A DNA stretch of 64,000 bases, taken from contig NZ_JAKJPO010000008.1 in assembly GCF_021725675.1 (NCBI RefSeq), positions 62,001 to 126,000 of the forward strand. The letters run 5' to 3'. Below are positions 1 to 7,921 of the stretch, piece after piece (the first letter of the stretch is position 1; each line of letters begins with the position of its first letter). A program made the translations under genes and the position numbers. Source of the DNA: Marilutibacter chinensis. Lineage in GTDB: Bacteria; Pseudomonadota; Gammaproteobacteria; Xanthomonadales; Xanthomonadaceae. A model generated the notes under the pieces. It saw nothing but the letters and a program-made list of their open reading frames with translations. It was not told where the DNA came from and did not search any database.

Positions 1-198
1 AGGCACGGGACGGCCGGCGCGTGCAGCACGGAAGCCTTTCGGTGGCGGTTCTGGCATCCATGCAGGCGCCTTCGCGCCTCGCCTGGGGCCCTTCGCCGAC
101 CTGGCGCCGGCAACGTCGTTGCGATCCGCGGGCTTCCTGGCCGACGGCACCTTCTTGCTCTTGCTGGATTTGCCGCGGGACGCGGATTTCTTGCTCAT
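1..198 (-). CDS. rnr: N-terminus of probable ribonuclease R (partial, runs off left edge)
   Basis: This open frame starts at ATG 198..196 on the reverse strand and is still open at base 1, so only 66 codons are visible. They encode a very basic, Ser/Lys/Arg-rich start (MSKKSASRGKSSKSKK) followed by a Pro/Trp segment (PAWMPEPPPKGF). No catalytic domain is inside the window. The assignment is inferred from context: in Pseudomonas a tRNA-Leu gene directly precedes rnr, and RNase R proteins of this group are expected to carry a basic N-terminal extension before the cold-shock domains. RNase R is a 3'-5' exoribonuclease that degrades structured RNA. No clear Shine-Dalgarno sequence precedes the ATG. 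Another basic-tailed protein is possible. Confidence 0.45.
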   Translation of the reverse strand, partial: MSKKSASRGKSSKSKKVPSARKPADRNDVAGARSAKGPRRGAKAPAWMPEPPPKGFRAARAGRPVP

Positions 199-279
199 GG
201 GGAGGGATGATGACAGACCGGCGCGGAAGCGGCGGTGACGAAATGAAAGTTCGCGCCTGTCCTCGTCCCGGCGGTGCGG

Positions 280-528
280 TCAGTCCCGCAGAACGAGGCC
301 GTGGTCCTCGTTGATCGAACCGTCGGGCTCAAGCAGCGCACAGCGGGTCCTGCCGCGGTCGTAAACAACGGGCAGCGGATCCCGGAACAGGGGACGGCGG
401 ACGAACTCCAACACCCAGCCGAACTCCTCGAGGGTCCGCAACGTCGCCAGTTGCTCCGGAGTCAGACCGGCTCGCAGCCGCTCGGGCGAAAGCGGGATAT
501 CGCCGACACGCCGTTCCCTGTCGTTCAT
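280..528 (-). CDS. conserved hypothetical protein, 82 aa
   Basis: The family is not recognised. The start at ATG 528 is preferred over an upstream in-frame codon at 549 because GGGGAG lies 7 bases before it. The protein begins MNDRERRVGDIPLSPERL, has no signal peptide or membrane segment, and ends in a compact charged segment (CALLEPDGSINEDHGLVLRD) that looks like the last strands of a small folded domain. It lies on the same strand between tRNA-Leu and the probable rnr gene, so it may be read through from the tRNA promoter if the terminator between them leaks. No function is proposed. Confidence 0.6.
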   Translation of the reverse strand: MNDRERRVGDIPLSPERLRAGLTPEQLATLRTLEEFGWVLEFVRRPLFRDPLPVVYDRGRTRCALLEPDGSINEDHGLVLRD

Positions 529-656
529 TCGGACGCTCCCCCGGTGCAATGATCGCCGCCCTCGGCCTGGAACCGATTCTCATCGAACGGGGGCGAATCA
601 GCTGAACAGGGGCCAACCGACAGCCGGCCGGATTGCCAGATCGTGCCGGCGGCCGC

Positions 657-681
657 AAAAAACCCCGCACTCGGCGGGGTT
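657..681 (-). terminator. Rho-independent terminator after tRNA-Leu
   Basis: On the reverse strand an 8-bp stem, AACCCCGC / GCGGGGTT with a 5-base loop, is followed by a run of T (six A on the plus strand at 657-662). It lies 36 bases past the 3' end of the tRNA gene. Confidence 0.8.
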
Positions 682-717
682 CCTGTCGTAACGGCTGCGA
701 AGCCGCCGCGAAATGTA

Positions 718-802
<85 letters not shown>

Positions 803-834
803 CAATCGCGCCGCAGTTGCTGCGCGAGCCGCGT

Positions 835-863
835 ATGTTGCGGCGCGATGAATGCCTTGTCAA
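835..863 (-). promoter_or_regulatory. candidate sigma-70 promoter of tRNA-Leu
   Basis: On the reverse strand a perfect -35 hexamer TTGACA (863..858) is followed, after 17 bases, by a weak -10 CAACAT (840..835). This would start transcription about 26 bases before the mature tRNA. The -35 match and the spacing are the support. The -10 matches only 3 of 6 consensus positions. Confidence 0.5.
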
Positions 864-1018
864 TGCCCTGCGCGGATTTTTCTTCCGCCGCTCCGGCAGC
901 GCCGTCGGACGATCCCGACCTTGCCGCCCGCACCTGCCGGGACTATGGTCCGGGGATACACCAAGAACCGCGGGCGGCGCTCCCCAGGGCGGCGCCCGCA
1001 TTGCCATGGAGACTGCCA

Positions 1019-1435
1019 ATGACCCGTCCGATTCCACCGCCCATCGTCATTTCCGAACTCGACGCCGAGCGCATCGAGACCCTGCTCGAAACTCCGCTCG
1101 CCGGATCGCTGGATACCCGTGCGCTGGAAGCCGAGCTCGACCGCGCCGAACGCGTGGCGCCGACTGCGATGCCGCCCGACGTGGTCAGCATGAATTCCGT
1201 CGCCCGCGTACGCGACGAGACCAGCGGCGCGGTCCGCGAGATCGCGCTGGTCTATCCGCGCGATGCCGATGGCGACCCGGGACGGGTGTCGATCCTCGCG
1301 CCGATCGGCACCGCCCTGCTCGGACTGCGTGTCGGCAGCACGATCCGGTGGCCGCTGCCCGGCGGACGCAGCACCCGGCTGACCGTGGAGGCGATCAGCT
1401 ACCAGCCCGAGGCGGCCGGCGACCTGCATCGCTAG
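1019..1435 (+). CDS. rnk: nucleoside diphosphate kinase regulator (Rnk, GreA/GreB family)
   Basis: The protein is 138 aa. It has a short N-terminal helical segment (about residues 1-50, ISELDAERIETLLE) and a C-terminal FKBP-like GreA/GreB domain (about 55-130) with motifs VVSMNSVARVRD, LVYPRDAD, RVSILAPIGTALLGL and STIRWPLPGG. This matches Rnk, a relative of transcript-cleavage factors that lacks the long coiled coil. It binds RNA polymerase and affects nucleoside diphosphate kinase levels. The ATG at 1019 has GGAGA 6 bases upstream. An in-frame open stretch back to 848 shows no Rnk-like sequence and was left out. The gene stands alone, with parC 144 bases downstream on the same strand. Confidence 0.85.
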   Translation: MTRPIPPPIVISELDAERIETLLETPLAGSLDTRALEAELDRAERVAPTAMPPDVVSMNSVARVRDETSGAVREIALVYPRDADGDPGRVSILAPIGTALLGLRVGSTIRWPLPGGRSTRLTVEAISYQPEAAGDLHR

Positions 1436-1579
1436 TCCGGACCCGCCCGCCGCGAACATACCGGCCCCGGCTGGGCCCCGATCCGGCCGCGCCTCCGCGC
1501 TGCCGAGTGCGCGGCGGTCCCTGCGCCCGGCCCGCTGCCCTAGAATGCGCGGATCGCAGTCCGCAATCCCGAGTCACGC

Positions 1580-3823
1580 ATGACCGAAACCGTAAGACCG
1601 GCGTTCCATGGATTCGAGCAGATTCCACTGAAGGAGTACGCCGAGCGCGCCTATCTCGACTACTCGATGTACGTGGTGCTCGACCGCGCCCTGCCGTTCC
1701 TCGGCGACGGACTGAAGCCGGTGCAGCGCCGCATCGTCTATGCGATGAGCGAGCTGGGCCTGAACGCCGCCGCCAAGCCGAAGAAGTCCGCCCGCACCGT
1801 CGGCGACGTGATCGGCAAGTACCACCCGCACGGCGACAGCGCCTGCTACGAGGCGATGGTGCTGATGGCGCAGCCGTTCTCGTACCGTTATCCGCTGATC
1901 GAGGGCCAGGGCAACTTCGGTTCCAGCGACGACCCCAAGTCGTTCGCGGCGATGCGCTACACCGAGGCCAAGCTGACCCCGATCGCCGAGGTGCTGCTGG
2001 GCGAGCTCGGCCAGGGCACGGTCGACTGGACCCCGAACTTCGACGGCACCATGGAGGAACCGACCTGGATGCCGGCGCGGCTGCCGCACCTGCTGCTCAA
2101 CGGCACCACCGGCATCGCGGTCGGCATGGCCACCGACGTGCCGCCTCACAACCTTAACGAGGTGGTCAGCGCGACCGTGCGCCTGCTCGACGACCCCGAC
2201 GCGACCACCCGCGACCTGTGCGAGCACGTGCTCGGCCCCGACTACCCGACCGAGGCCGAGATCATCACCCCGCGCGCCGACCTGCTGTCGATGTACGAGA
2301 CCGGCCTGGGCAGCATCCGCGCGCGCGCCGTGTACGAGAAGGAAGGCACGAACATCGTCGTCACCGCCCTGCCCCACCAGGCCTCGCCGGGCAAGGTGAT
2401 CGAGCAGATCGCGACCCAGATGCGGGCCAAGAAACTGCCGTGGCTGGAAGACCTGCGCGACGAATCCGACCACGCCACCCCGACCCGGATCGTGCTGGTG
2501 CCGCGCAGCAACCGCGTCGACATCGAACAGTTGATGGGCCACCTGTTCGCGACCACCGACCTGGAGAAGAGCTACCGGGTCAACTTCAACGTGATCGGCC
2601 TGGACGGCCGCCCGCAGGTCAAGGGCCTGAAGGCGTTCCTGGGCGAATGGCTGGCCTTCCGCGCCGACACCGTCACCCGCCGCCTCAAGCACCGCCTCGA
2701 AAAGGTCGAGCGTCGCCTGCACCTGCTTGAAGGCCTGCTGATCGCCTTCCTCAACCTCGACGAGGTGATCCGCATCATCCGCAGCGAGGACGAGCCCAGG
2801 CCGGTGCTGATCCAGCGCTTCGAGCTCAGCGAGGACCAGGCCGACTACATCCTCGAGACCAAGCTGCGCCAGCTGGCGCGACTGGAGGAGATGAAGATCC
2901 GCGGCGAGGAGTCCGAGCTGGATGCCGAACGCGACCGCCTGATCGCGATCCTCGGCAGCAAGGCCAAGCTCAAGAAGCTGGTCAAGGACGAGTTGCTGGC
3001 CGATGCGAAGAAGTTCGGCGACGCCCGCCGGTCGCCGCTGGTCGCACGCGGCGCCGCCCAGGCGATGTCCGAGACCGACCTGGTGCCGAGCGAGCCGATG
3101 ACCGTCGTGCTCAGCGAGAAGGGCTGGGTCCGCGCGGCCAAGGGTCACGACATCGACGCCGCGGCGCTCAGCTACCGCGAGGGCGACAGCCTGCTGGCAG
3201 CGACGCGTAGCCGCAGCACCCAGCAGGTCGCCTTCCTCGATTCGACCGGCCGTTCGTACTCGACGATCGTCCACTCGCTGCCTTCGGCGCGCGGCAACGG
3301 CGAACCGCTGACCGGCCGTTTCTCGCCGGCCGCCGGCGCCTCGTTCCAGGCGCTGGCCAGCGGCGACAACGATGCACGTTTCGTGCTCGCCTCCAGCCAC
3401 GGCTATGGCTTCGTCACCCGCTTCGAGAACCTGACCAGCCGCAACAAGGCCGGCAAGGCGATGCTGTCGCTGACGCTGAACGCGAAGGTGCTGCAACCGG
3501 CGCCGGTGGGCAGTATCGAACAGGATCGCGTGGTCGCGGTGACCAACGTCGGCCACCTGCTCGCATTCCCGGTCAGCGAGTTGCCGGAGCTCGACAAGGG
3601 CAAGGGCAACAAGTTGATCGACATCCCCAAGGCCAAACTCGGCACCGAGCGCGTGGTCGCGGTGGCGGTGGTGCCGCCGGGCGGCACGCTCAGCGTGAAA
3701 TCCGGCGCGCGCACGATGAGCCTGTCGTTCAAGGATCTCGACAACTACCTCGGCAGCCGCGCCACCCGCGGCGGCCTGCTGCCGCGCGGCTGGCAGAAGG
3801 TCGAGGGCTTGGCGGTCGAATAG
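1580..3823 (+). CDS. parC: DNA topoisomerase IV subunit A
   Basis: ParC is the DNA-cleaving subunit of topoisomerase IV, which decatenates daughter chromosomes. The protein is 747 aa, the usual family length. The GyrA/ParC breakage-reunion domain fills about residues 1-470, with the catalytic tyrosine at Y127 in AAMRYTEA. A six-bladed C-terminal domain follows. The quinolone-resistance region reads [11 protein letters not shown], so the two classic resistance positions (E. coli S80 and E84) are the unmutated S87 and E91. ParE is not in the window. A TAGAAT -10-like hexamer lies about 35 bases upstream, without a convincing -35. The reverse strand has a long open frame here that is a codon-bias shadow. 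Confidence 0.97.
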   Translation: MTETVRPAFHGFEQIPLKEYAERAYLDYSMYVVLDRALPFLGDGLKPVQRRIVYAMSELGLNAAAKPKKSARTVGDVIGKYHPHGDSACYEAMVLMAQPFSYRYPLIEGQGNFGSSDDPKSFAAMRYTEAKLTPIAEVLLGELGQGTVDWTPNFDGTMEEPTWMPARLPHLLLNGTTGIAVGMATDVPPHNLNEVVSATVRLLDDPDATTRDLCEHVLGPDYPTEAEIITPRADLLSMYETGLGSIRARAVYEKEGTNIVVTALPHQASPGKVIEQIATQMRAKKLPWLEDLRDESDHATPTRIVLVPRSNRVDIEQLMGHLFATTDLEKSYRVNFNVIGLDGRPQVKGLKAFLGEWLAFRADTVTRRLKHRLEKVERRLHLLEGLLIAFLNLDEVIRIIRSEDEPRPVLIQRFELSEDQADYILETKLRQLARLEEMKIRGEESELDAERDRLIAILGSKAKLKKLVKDELLADAKKFGDARRSPLVARGAAQAMSETDLVPSEPMTVVLSEKGWVRAAKGHDIDAAALSYREGDSLLAATRSRSTQQVAFLDSTGRSYSTIVHSLPSARGNGEPLTGRFSPAAGASFQALASGDNDARFVLASSHGYGFVTRFENLTSRNKAGKAMLSLTLNAKVLQPAPVGSIEQDRVVAVTNVGHLLAFPVSELPELDKGKGNKLIDIPKAKLGTERVVAVAVVPPGGTLSVKSGARTMSLSFKDLDNYLGSRATRGGLLPRGWQKVEGLAVE

Positions 3824-3875
3824 ACGTGACTGTCCCGGGCGCGGCCTCCGGCCCGGACTACCGAGCGAGGCGCAC

Positions 3876-4550
3876 ATGCAACCGGACTTCTGGCACCAGC
3901 GCTGGCACGAGGGCCGCATCGGCTTCCACCAGGACCGGCCGACCCCGCTGCTGGTCGAGCACTGGCCGTGGCTCGGCTTCGGCGAGGGCAGTCAGGCGGC
4001 CGGCACGCGGGTGTTCGTACCGCTGGCCGGCAAGTCGCTGGACATGGTCTGGCTCGCCTCGCGCGGCCACCGCGTGCTTGGCGTCGAGCTGTCGGAACTG
4101 GCAGTGACCGGGTTCTTCGCCGAACACGGACTGGAACCGCAGGTGTCGGAGTCGGCCTCCGGGCGTCACTACAGCGCCGGCGGCATCGAGTTGATCTGCG
4201 GTGACGTGTTCGATCTCGACCCGGCCCTGCTCGCCGGCTGCGACGCGGTGTTCGATCGCGCCGCCCTGATCGCGCTGCCGCCGGACCTGCGCGGGCGCTA
4301 TGTCGACGAGGTGTATGCGCGCCTGCCCGGGGGGTGTCGCGGCCTGCTGATCACCCTGGAATACCCCCAGCACGAGAAACAGGGGCCGCCCTTCAGCGTG
4401 ACCGCCGACGAGGTGCATGCGCGTTTCGACCGCGACTGGCGGGTCGAGACCCTGCAGCGCCGCGACATCCTCGCCAAGCAGCCCGGCTTCGTCGCCGAGG
4501 GCGTGACCGCGCTGGAGACGGCGGTCTACCGCCTCCAGCGCCGCGACTAG
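3876..4550 (+). CDS. tpm: thiopurine S-methyltransferase
   Basis: This is an S-adenosylmethionine-dependent methyltransferase of the TPMT family, 224 aa. Bacterial TPMTs methylate thiopurines and also selenium or tellurium compounds. Visible hallmarks are the N-terminal WHQRWHEGRIGFHQ, the SAM-binding segment VFVPLAGKSLDMVWLASRGH with GVELSE, then GDVFDL, FDRAALIALPP and the late LITLEYPQ. It starts at ATG 3876, 52 bases after the parC stop, so the two may be cotranscribed. Its last 4 bases overlap the end of the convergent aldolase-like gene. Confidence 0.92.
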   Translation: MQPDFWHQRWHEGRIGFHQDRPTPLLVEHWPWLGFGEGSQAAGTRVFVPLAGKSLDMVWLASRGHRVLGVELSELAVTGFFAEHGLEPQVSESASGRHYSAGGIELICGDVFDLDPALLAGCDAVFDRAALIALPPDLRGRYVDEVYARLPGGCRGLLITLEYPQHEKQGPPFSVTADEVHARFDRDWRVETLQRRDILAKQPGFVAEGVTALETAVYRLQRRD

Positions 4551-5710
4551 GCCTTCACGGCTTCCTCGAAGACCTCCGCCAACGCCTCGGGCGGCATGCG
4601 CAGGACGGTCGGATTGACCTGCATCGCGAACTCGCCGGTGGAGGCATTGGTCCAGGGCAGCCTTACCCCGCGCCTGGCGGCACGCGTCACCACGGCCTGC
4701 GGAGCGACGCCTTCCACCGAAAGGAAAAAGCGGCTGGTACCGTTCGGCAGCTTGCGGAATCGCAATCGCCGGTTCGACTCGAGCATCGCGATCAACCGGT
4801 CCATCGCGCGCCACGACTGCGCGTAGACATCCTCGTAGCGATCCACGTATTCGGCCGCCACCGCCGCCACCGGCCAGGCCTGCGGCAATGAGCCGCCGAA
4901 CATGCGACGGACGTGATACAGGCCGTCGATGAAGGACGCGTCGCCGGCAAGAATCGCTCCGGACATGGCATTGAAATGCTTCCACAGCGACACGAACACG
5001 GTATCGAAGAGCGCTGCGTACTCGCGGACGCTTCGGCCCGAGTGGTATGGCAGGTTGAACAGACGGGCACCGTCCAGATGCAAACGGATGCCTTGCGCGC
5101 GGGCATACCGGCATACGCGCTCCATCTCGTCGAAATCGACGCTCTCGTGATCGCGGCGGCGCACCGGCGACTCGATGGAGATCGCCCCCACGCCCGTCGG
5201 CACCCGGCCACCGCCGGAGCGTTCGACCCAGCGCCTGACCTCCTCAACGGTGAACGCTGTGCGTCCCTCGGCCAGCGGAATCAGGTTCAGGCCGCTGAGC
5301 AGTTCGCCGCAGTCGCCGCTGTCGCAGTAGAAATGGCTCTCCGCCTGCACCAGCACACGGCGGTCGTTTCCGGCAAGCCGGCGCAGAGCGAGGTGGTTGG
5401 CCAACGTGCCGGTGGGCACGAACATCGCGGCCTCCTTGCCCAGCCGCTGCGCGAACGTCCTCTCCAGCGCTCCGATGGCGCCGCCGTTGGAGTAGTTGTC
5501 GCCGACCAGTCCATCGGACTGCGTCATCCGTTGCAGCAAGGTGGCGTACTCGCGCGGACTCATCCCGAGGCCGTCGTGGAAGAAGTTGACCTCGCGGAAC
5601 AGCTCCGGAGCCGATCCTGTCTCATCGTCGACTCCGGCACCCGACACCAGCCCCAGGGCGGGGGCCAGTGCCGTCAGACCGGTGGATCCCAGGAACTGGC
5701 GTCTATCCAT
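4547..5710 (-). CDS. Tat-exported threonine-aldolase-like PLP enzyme
   Basis: The 387-aa protein belongs to the beta-eliminating lyase / low-specificity threonine aldolase family, fold-type I PLP enzymes that cleave beta-hydroxy amino acids. Visible motifs are GDNYSNGGAIGALE, FVPTGTLANHLALR, LHLDGARLFN and the PLP lysine in SLWKHFNAMSGAILAG. Unlike typical cytosolic aldolases it starts MDRRQFLGSTGLTALAPALG, a twin-arginine signal (RRQFL) with a hydrophobic stretch and small residues. A periplasmic location and a different substrate are therefore inferred. The start at 5710 was chosen because the 10 codons upstream would bury the Tat motif. It overlaps tpm tail-to-tail by 4 bases. Confidence 0.8.
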   Translation of the reverse strand: MDRRQFLGSTGLTALAPALGLVSGAGVDDETGSAPELFREVNFFHDGLGMSPREYATLLQRMTQSDGLVGDNYSNGGAIGALERTFAQRLGKEAAMFVPTGTLANHLALRRLAGNDRRVLVQAESHFYCDSGDCGELLSGLNLIPLAEGRTAFTVEEVRRWVERSGGGRVPTGVGAISIESPVRRRDHESVDFDEMERVCRYARAQGIRLHLDGARLFNLPYHSGRSVREYAALFDTVFVSLWKHFNAMSGAILAGDASFIDGLYHVRRMFGGSLPQAWPVAAVAAEYVDRYEDVYAQSWRAMDRLIAMLESNRRLRFRKLPNGTSRFFLSVEGVAPQAVVTRAARRGVRLPWTNASTGEFAMQVNPTVLRMPPEALAEVFEEAVKA

Positions 5711-5771
5711 GGCGATGATCTCCAGATGGTTGAAGCACATGGTCGAAGCACGATGCTAGCGGCGTTGCCCA

Positions 5772-7505
5772 TCAGTCCGCCATGGCCATCTCGTGCACCC
5801 CCGCCACCGCGCGGCCGGACGGATCGGCGGCACTGGCGAACGCGGCATCCCAGGCGATCGCCGCCGGCGACGAGCACGCGATCGACTTGCCGCCGGGCAC
5901 GGTCGCCGCGCAGGCGGGTCCCGGAAAATACTGTTCGAAGATGTGCCGGTACAGATAGGCCTCCTTGCTCTGCGGCGGGTTGACCGGGAAGCGGCTGGCC
6001 GCGGCAGCGAACACGCGGTCGCTGACCGTCGCTTCCGCATGCGCCTTCAGGCCGTCGATCCAGCCGTAACCGACGCCGTCGCTGAACTGCTCCTTCTGCC
6101 GCCACAGGATCGAGTCCGGCAGGTAGCCGTCGAAGGCCTCGCGCAGCACCGCCTTCTCGATCCGGCGACGGGCGCCGTCGCCTGCGCCGACCATCTTGCG
6201 GCTCGCGTCCATCGACATCGCAACGTCGAGGAAGTCGACGTCCAGGAACGGCACCCGCGCCTCCACGCCCCAGGCCATCATCGACTTGTTCGCACGCAGA
6301 CAGTCGTAGTTGTGCAGCGCGTCGAGCTTGCGGATGGTCTCGTCGTGGAACTCACGCGCATCCGGCGCCTTGTGGAAATACAGATAGCCCCCGAACACCT
6401 CGTCGCTGCCCTCGCCCGAGAGCACCATCTTCACTCCCATCGCCTTGATCCGCCGTGCGAGCAGGAACATCGGGGTCGACGCGCGGATCGTGGTGACGTC
6501 GTAGGTCTCGATGTGCCGGATCACTTCCGGCAACGCGTCCAGCCCCTCCTCGAAGGTGTAGGTGAAACCGTGGTGGACGGTACCCAGCGCCTCGGCGGCG
6601 ACCGCCGCGGCGGCGAGGTCGGGCGAACCCTCCAGCCCGACCGCGAACGAATGCAACCGCGGCCACCAGGCCTCGGAGGCATCGTCCTCCTCGATCCGGC
6701 GGCGTGCGAACCGCGCGGCGACCGCCGCGACCAGCGAGGAATCCAGCCCGCCCGACAGCAGCACGCCGTATGGCACGTCGCACATCAGCTGGCGATGCAC
6801 GGCCGCCTCGAATGCCTCCCGCAGCGCCTGCGGGGAAACCTCGACACCGCGGGTGGCGTCGTGTTCGCGCCATGACCGCGTGTAGTAGCGGACCAGTTCC
6901 CCCTGCTCGCTGTCGTAGTAGTGCCCGGGCGGGAACTGGGCGACGTCGGCACAGGTATCGGCCAACGCCTTCATCTCCGATGCGACGCACAGTCTGCCGT
7001 CGCCGTCGTGGCCCCAGTACAGCGGACAGACGCCGACCGGATCGCGGGCGATCAGGCAGCGCCCGCGCTCGCGATCCCACAACGCGAACGCGAAGATGCC
7101 GTTGAGCCGGTCCAGCCAGGCACCGGTCGCATCCGCGGTTCCGCCTTCGCGCTCTGCAGCCTGCAGGCAGGCCTGTAGATACAGCGCGTTGATCACCTCG
7201 CAATCCGAGCCGCTCTGGAAGTCGTAGTGCCGTTCCAGCGACTGTTCCAGGTCGCGGTGGTTGTAGATCTCGCCGTTGACCGCCAGCACCAGCCGGCCGT
7301 CGCCGGAGCGGATCGGCTGCGCGCCGCCGGCTGGATCGACGATGGCGAGGCGCTCGTGGACCAGGACCGCGCCTTCATCGGCGTATACCCCACTCCAGTC
7401 GGGACCGCGATGGCGCTGGCGCTGCGATTGGCCGATGGCCTGCCGGCGCAGGGCGGCGACGTCGTCGCCCGGCTGCAGGCCGAATATTCCGAGGATCGAA
7501 CACAT
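5772..7505 (-). CDS. asnB: asparagine synthetase B (glutamine-hydrolysing)
   Basis: AsnB makes asparagine from aspartate, glutamine and ATP. The protein is 577 aa, near the family length. The N-terminal class II glutamine amidotransferase domain (about 1-200) begins MCSILGIFG with nucleophile Cys2, and shows RHRGPDWSG and VNGEIYNH. The synthetase domain carries the PP-loop LLSGGLDSS and LSGEGSDEVFGGY. The ATG at 7505 was chosen because mature AsnB begins at Cys2. Thirty-one upstream codons are in frame but belong to the leader. Upstream on the same strand lie an Asn-rich leader peptide and overlapping antiterminator and terminator hairpins, so expression is probably controlled by attenuation. 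It is separated from the aldolase-like gene by 61 bases. Confidence 0.95.
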   Translation of the reverse strand: MCSILGIFGLQPGDDVAALRRQAIGQSQRQRHRGPDWSGVYADEGAVLVHERLAIVDPAGGAQPIRSGDGRLVLAVNGEIYNHRDLEQSLERHYDFQSGSDCEVINALYLQACLQAAEREGGTADATGAWLDRLNGIFAFALWDRERGRCLIARDPVGVCPLYWGHDGDGRLCVASEMKALADTCADVAQFPPGHYYDSEQGELVRYYTRSWREHDATRGVEVSPQALREAFEAAVHRQLMCDVPYGVLLSGGLDSSLVAAVAARFARRRIEEDDASEAWWPRLHSFAVGLEGSPDLAAAAVAAEALGTVHHGFTYTFEEGLDALPEVIRHIETYDVTTIRASTPMFLLARRIKAMGVKMVLSGEGSDEVFGGYLYFHKAPDAREFHDETIRKLDALHNYDCLRANKSMMAWGVEARVPFLDVDFLDVAMSMDASRKMVGAGDGARRRIEKAVLREAFDGYLPDSILWRQKEQFSDGVGYGWIDGLKAHAEATVSDRVFAAAASRFPVNPPQSKEAYLYRHIFEQYFPGPACAATVPGGKSIACSSPAAIAWDAAFASAADPSGRAVAGVHEMAMAD

Positions 7506-7584
7506 GCGATGTACTCCATGAGCAGAAACGTGGATGGGATGGGTGAGGCGGGAACTCGGAAGCGAAAACTCGAAGGCTGAAAAC

Positions 7585-7612
7585 AAAAAAGCCCGCACTT
7601 CGCAGTGCAGGC
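7585..7612 (-). terminator. attenuator terminator in the asnB leader
   Basis: On the reverse strand a 9-bp stem, GCCTGCACT / AGTGCGGGC with loop GCGA (7612..7591; one G-U pair), is followed by six T (7590..7585). It lies 33 bases after the leader-peptide stop and about 80 bases before the asnB ATG. It sits between promoter-side sequence and gene, as expected of an attenuator rather than an end-of-operon terminator. Confidence 0.85.
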
Positions 7613-7659
7613 CGGGGAGAGCGATGAACTCTGGGTGCTAGCTACTAGTCACCGGCCTG
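7608..7659 (-). promoter_or_regulatory. predicted antiterminator of the asnB attenuator
   Basis: The octamer CAGGCCGG (7659..7652, inside the last codons of the leader peptide) is a perfect complement of CCGGCCTG (7615..7608), which contains the 5' half of the terminator stem. The two pairings exclude each other. The last Asn codon ends 12 bases before CAGGCCGG. A ribosome stalled there would leave the octamer free, whereas one at the tandem TAG stops would cover it. The geometry matches classical amino-acid attenuation. Function is inferred. Confidence 0.72.
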
Positions 7660-7761
7660 TGGCGGGCAGGTGTTGTTATTCGAATTGAAGCGGAAGGAAG
7701 CCACGCGGCAGCGGCCCTGGCGGGCGGCGGCGGAACGGAGCGGGACGTGGCAGAGGTGCAT
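7645..7761 (-). CDS. asnB leader peptide (Asn-rich), 38 aa
   Basis: This short reading frame starts at ATG 7761 and ends in tandem TAG stops at 7647 and 7644. It has AGGA 7 bases before the ATG. Residues 26-30 read N-S-N-N-N, four asparagines in five codons, just before the C-terminal TCPPQAGD. The gene it precedes makes asparagine, so the Asn run is the expected sensing element of a ribosome-mediated attenuator: low charged tRNA-Asn stalls translation and lets asnB be transcribed. The frame is open further upstream, to 7884, but 7761 is the only ATG with a plausible ribosome-binding site. The peptide itself is probably only a sensor. Confidence 0.75.
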   Translation of the reverse strand: MHLCHVPLRSAAARQGRCRVASFRFNSNNNTCPPQAGD

Positions 7762-7921
7762 GGGGCGATCCTGACCCAGTCCGGGTACGCTTGCAAGCGA
7801 CGCTTTCATATGTAACGACCCGGACCGGGCATGCCGCGCGGACGCGGCCGGGTACCGTGGCGATCGAGCGATAATCCGGGGCACCGGAGCCGCACCAACC
7901 GGATTTCACGAAGGGGAACGC

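Noticed and set aside
205-314. Short forward frame after a GGGGAGGG sequence near 200
   Set aside because: The purine run is too close to the ATGs at 207 and 210, and the 35-residue product is featureless and antisense-adjacent to real genes.
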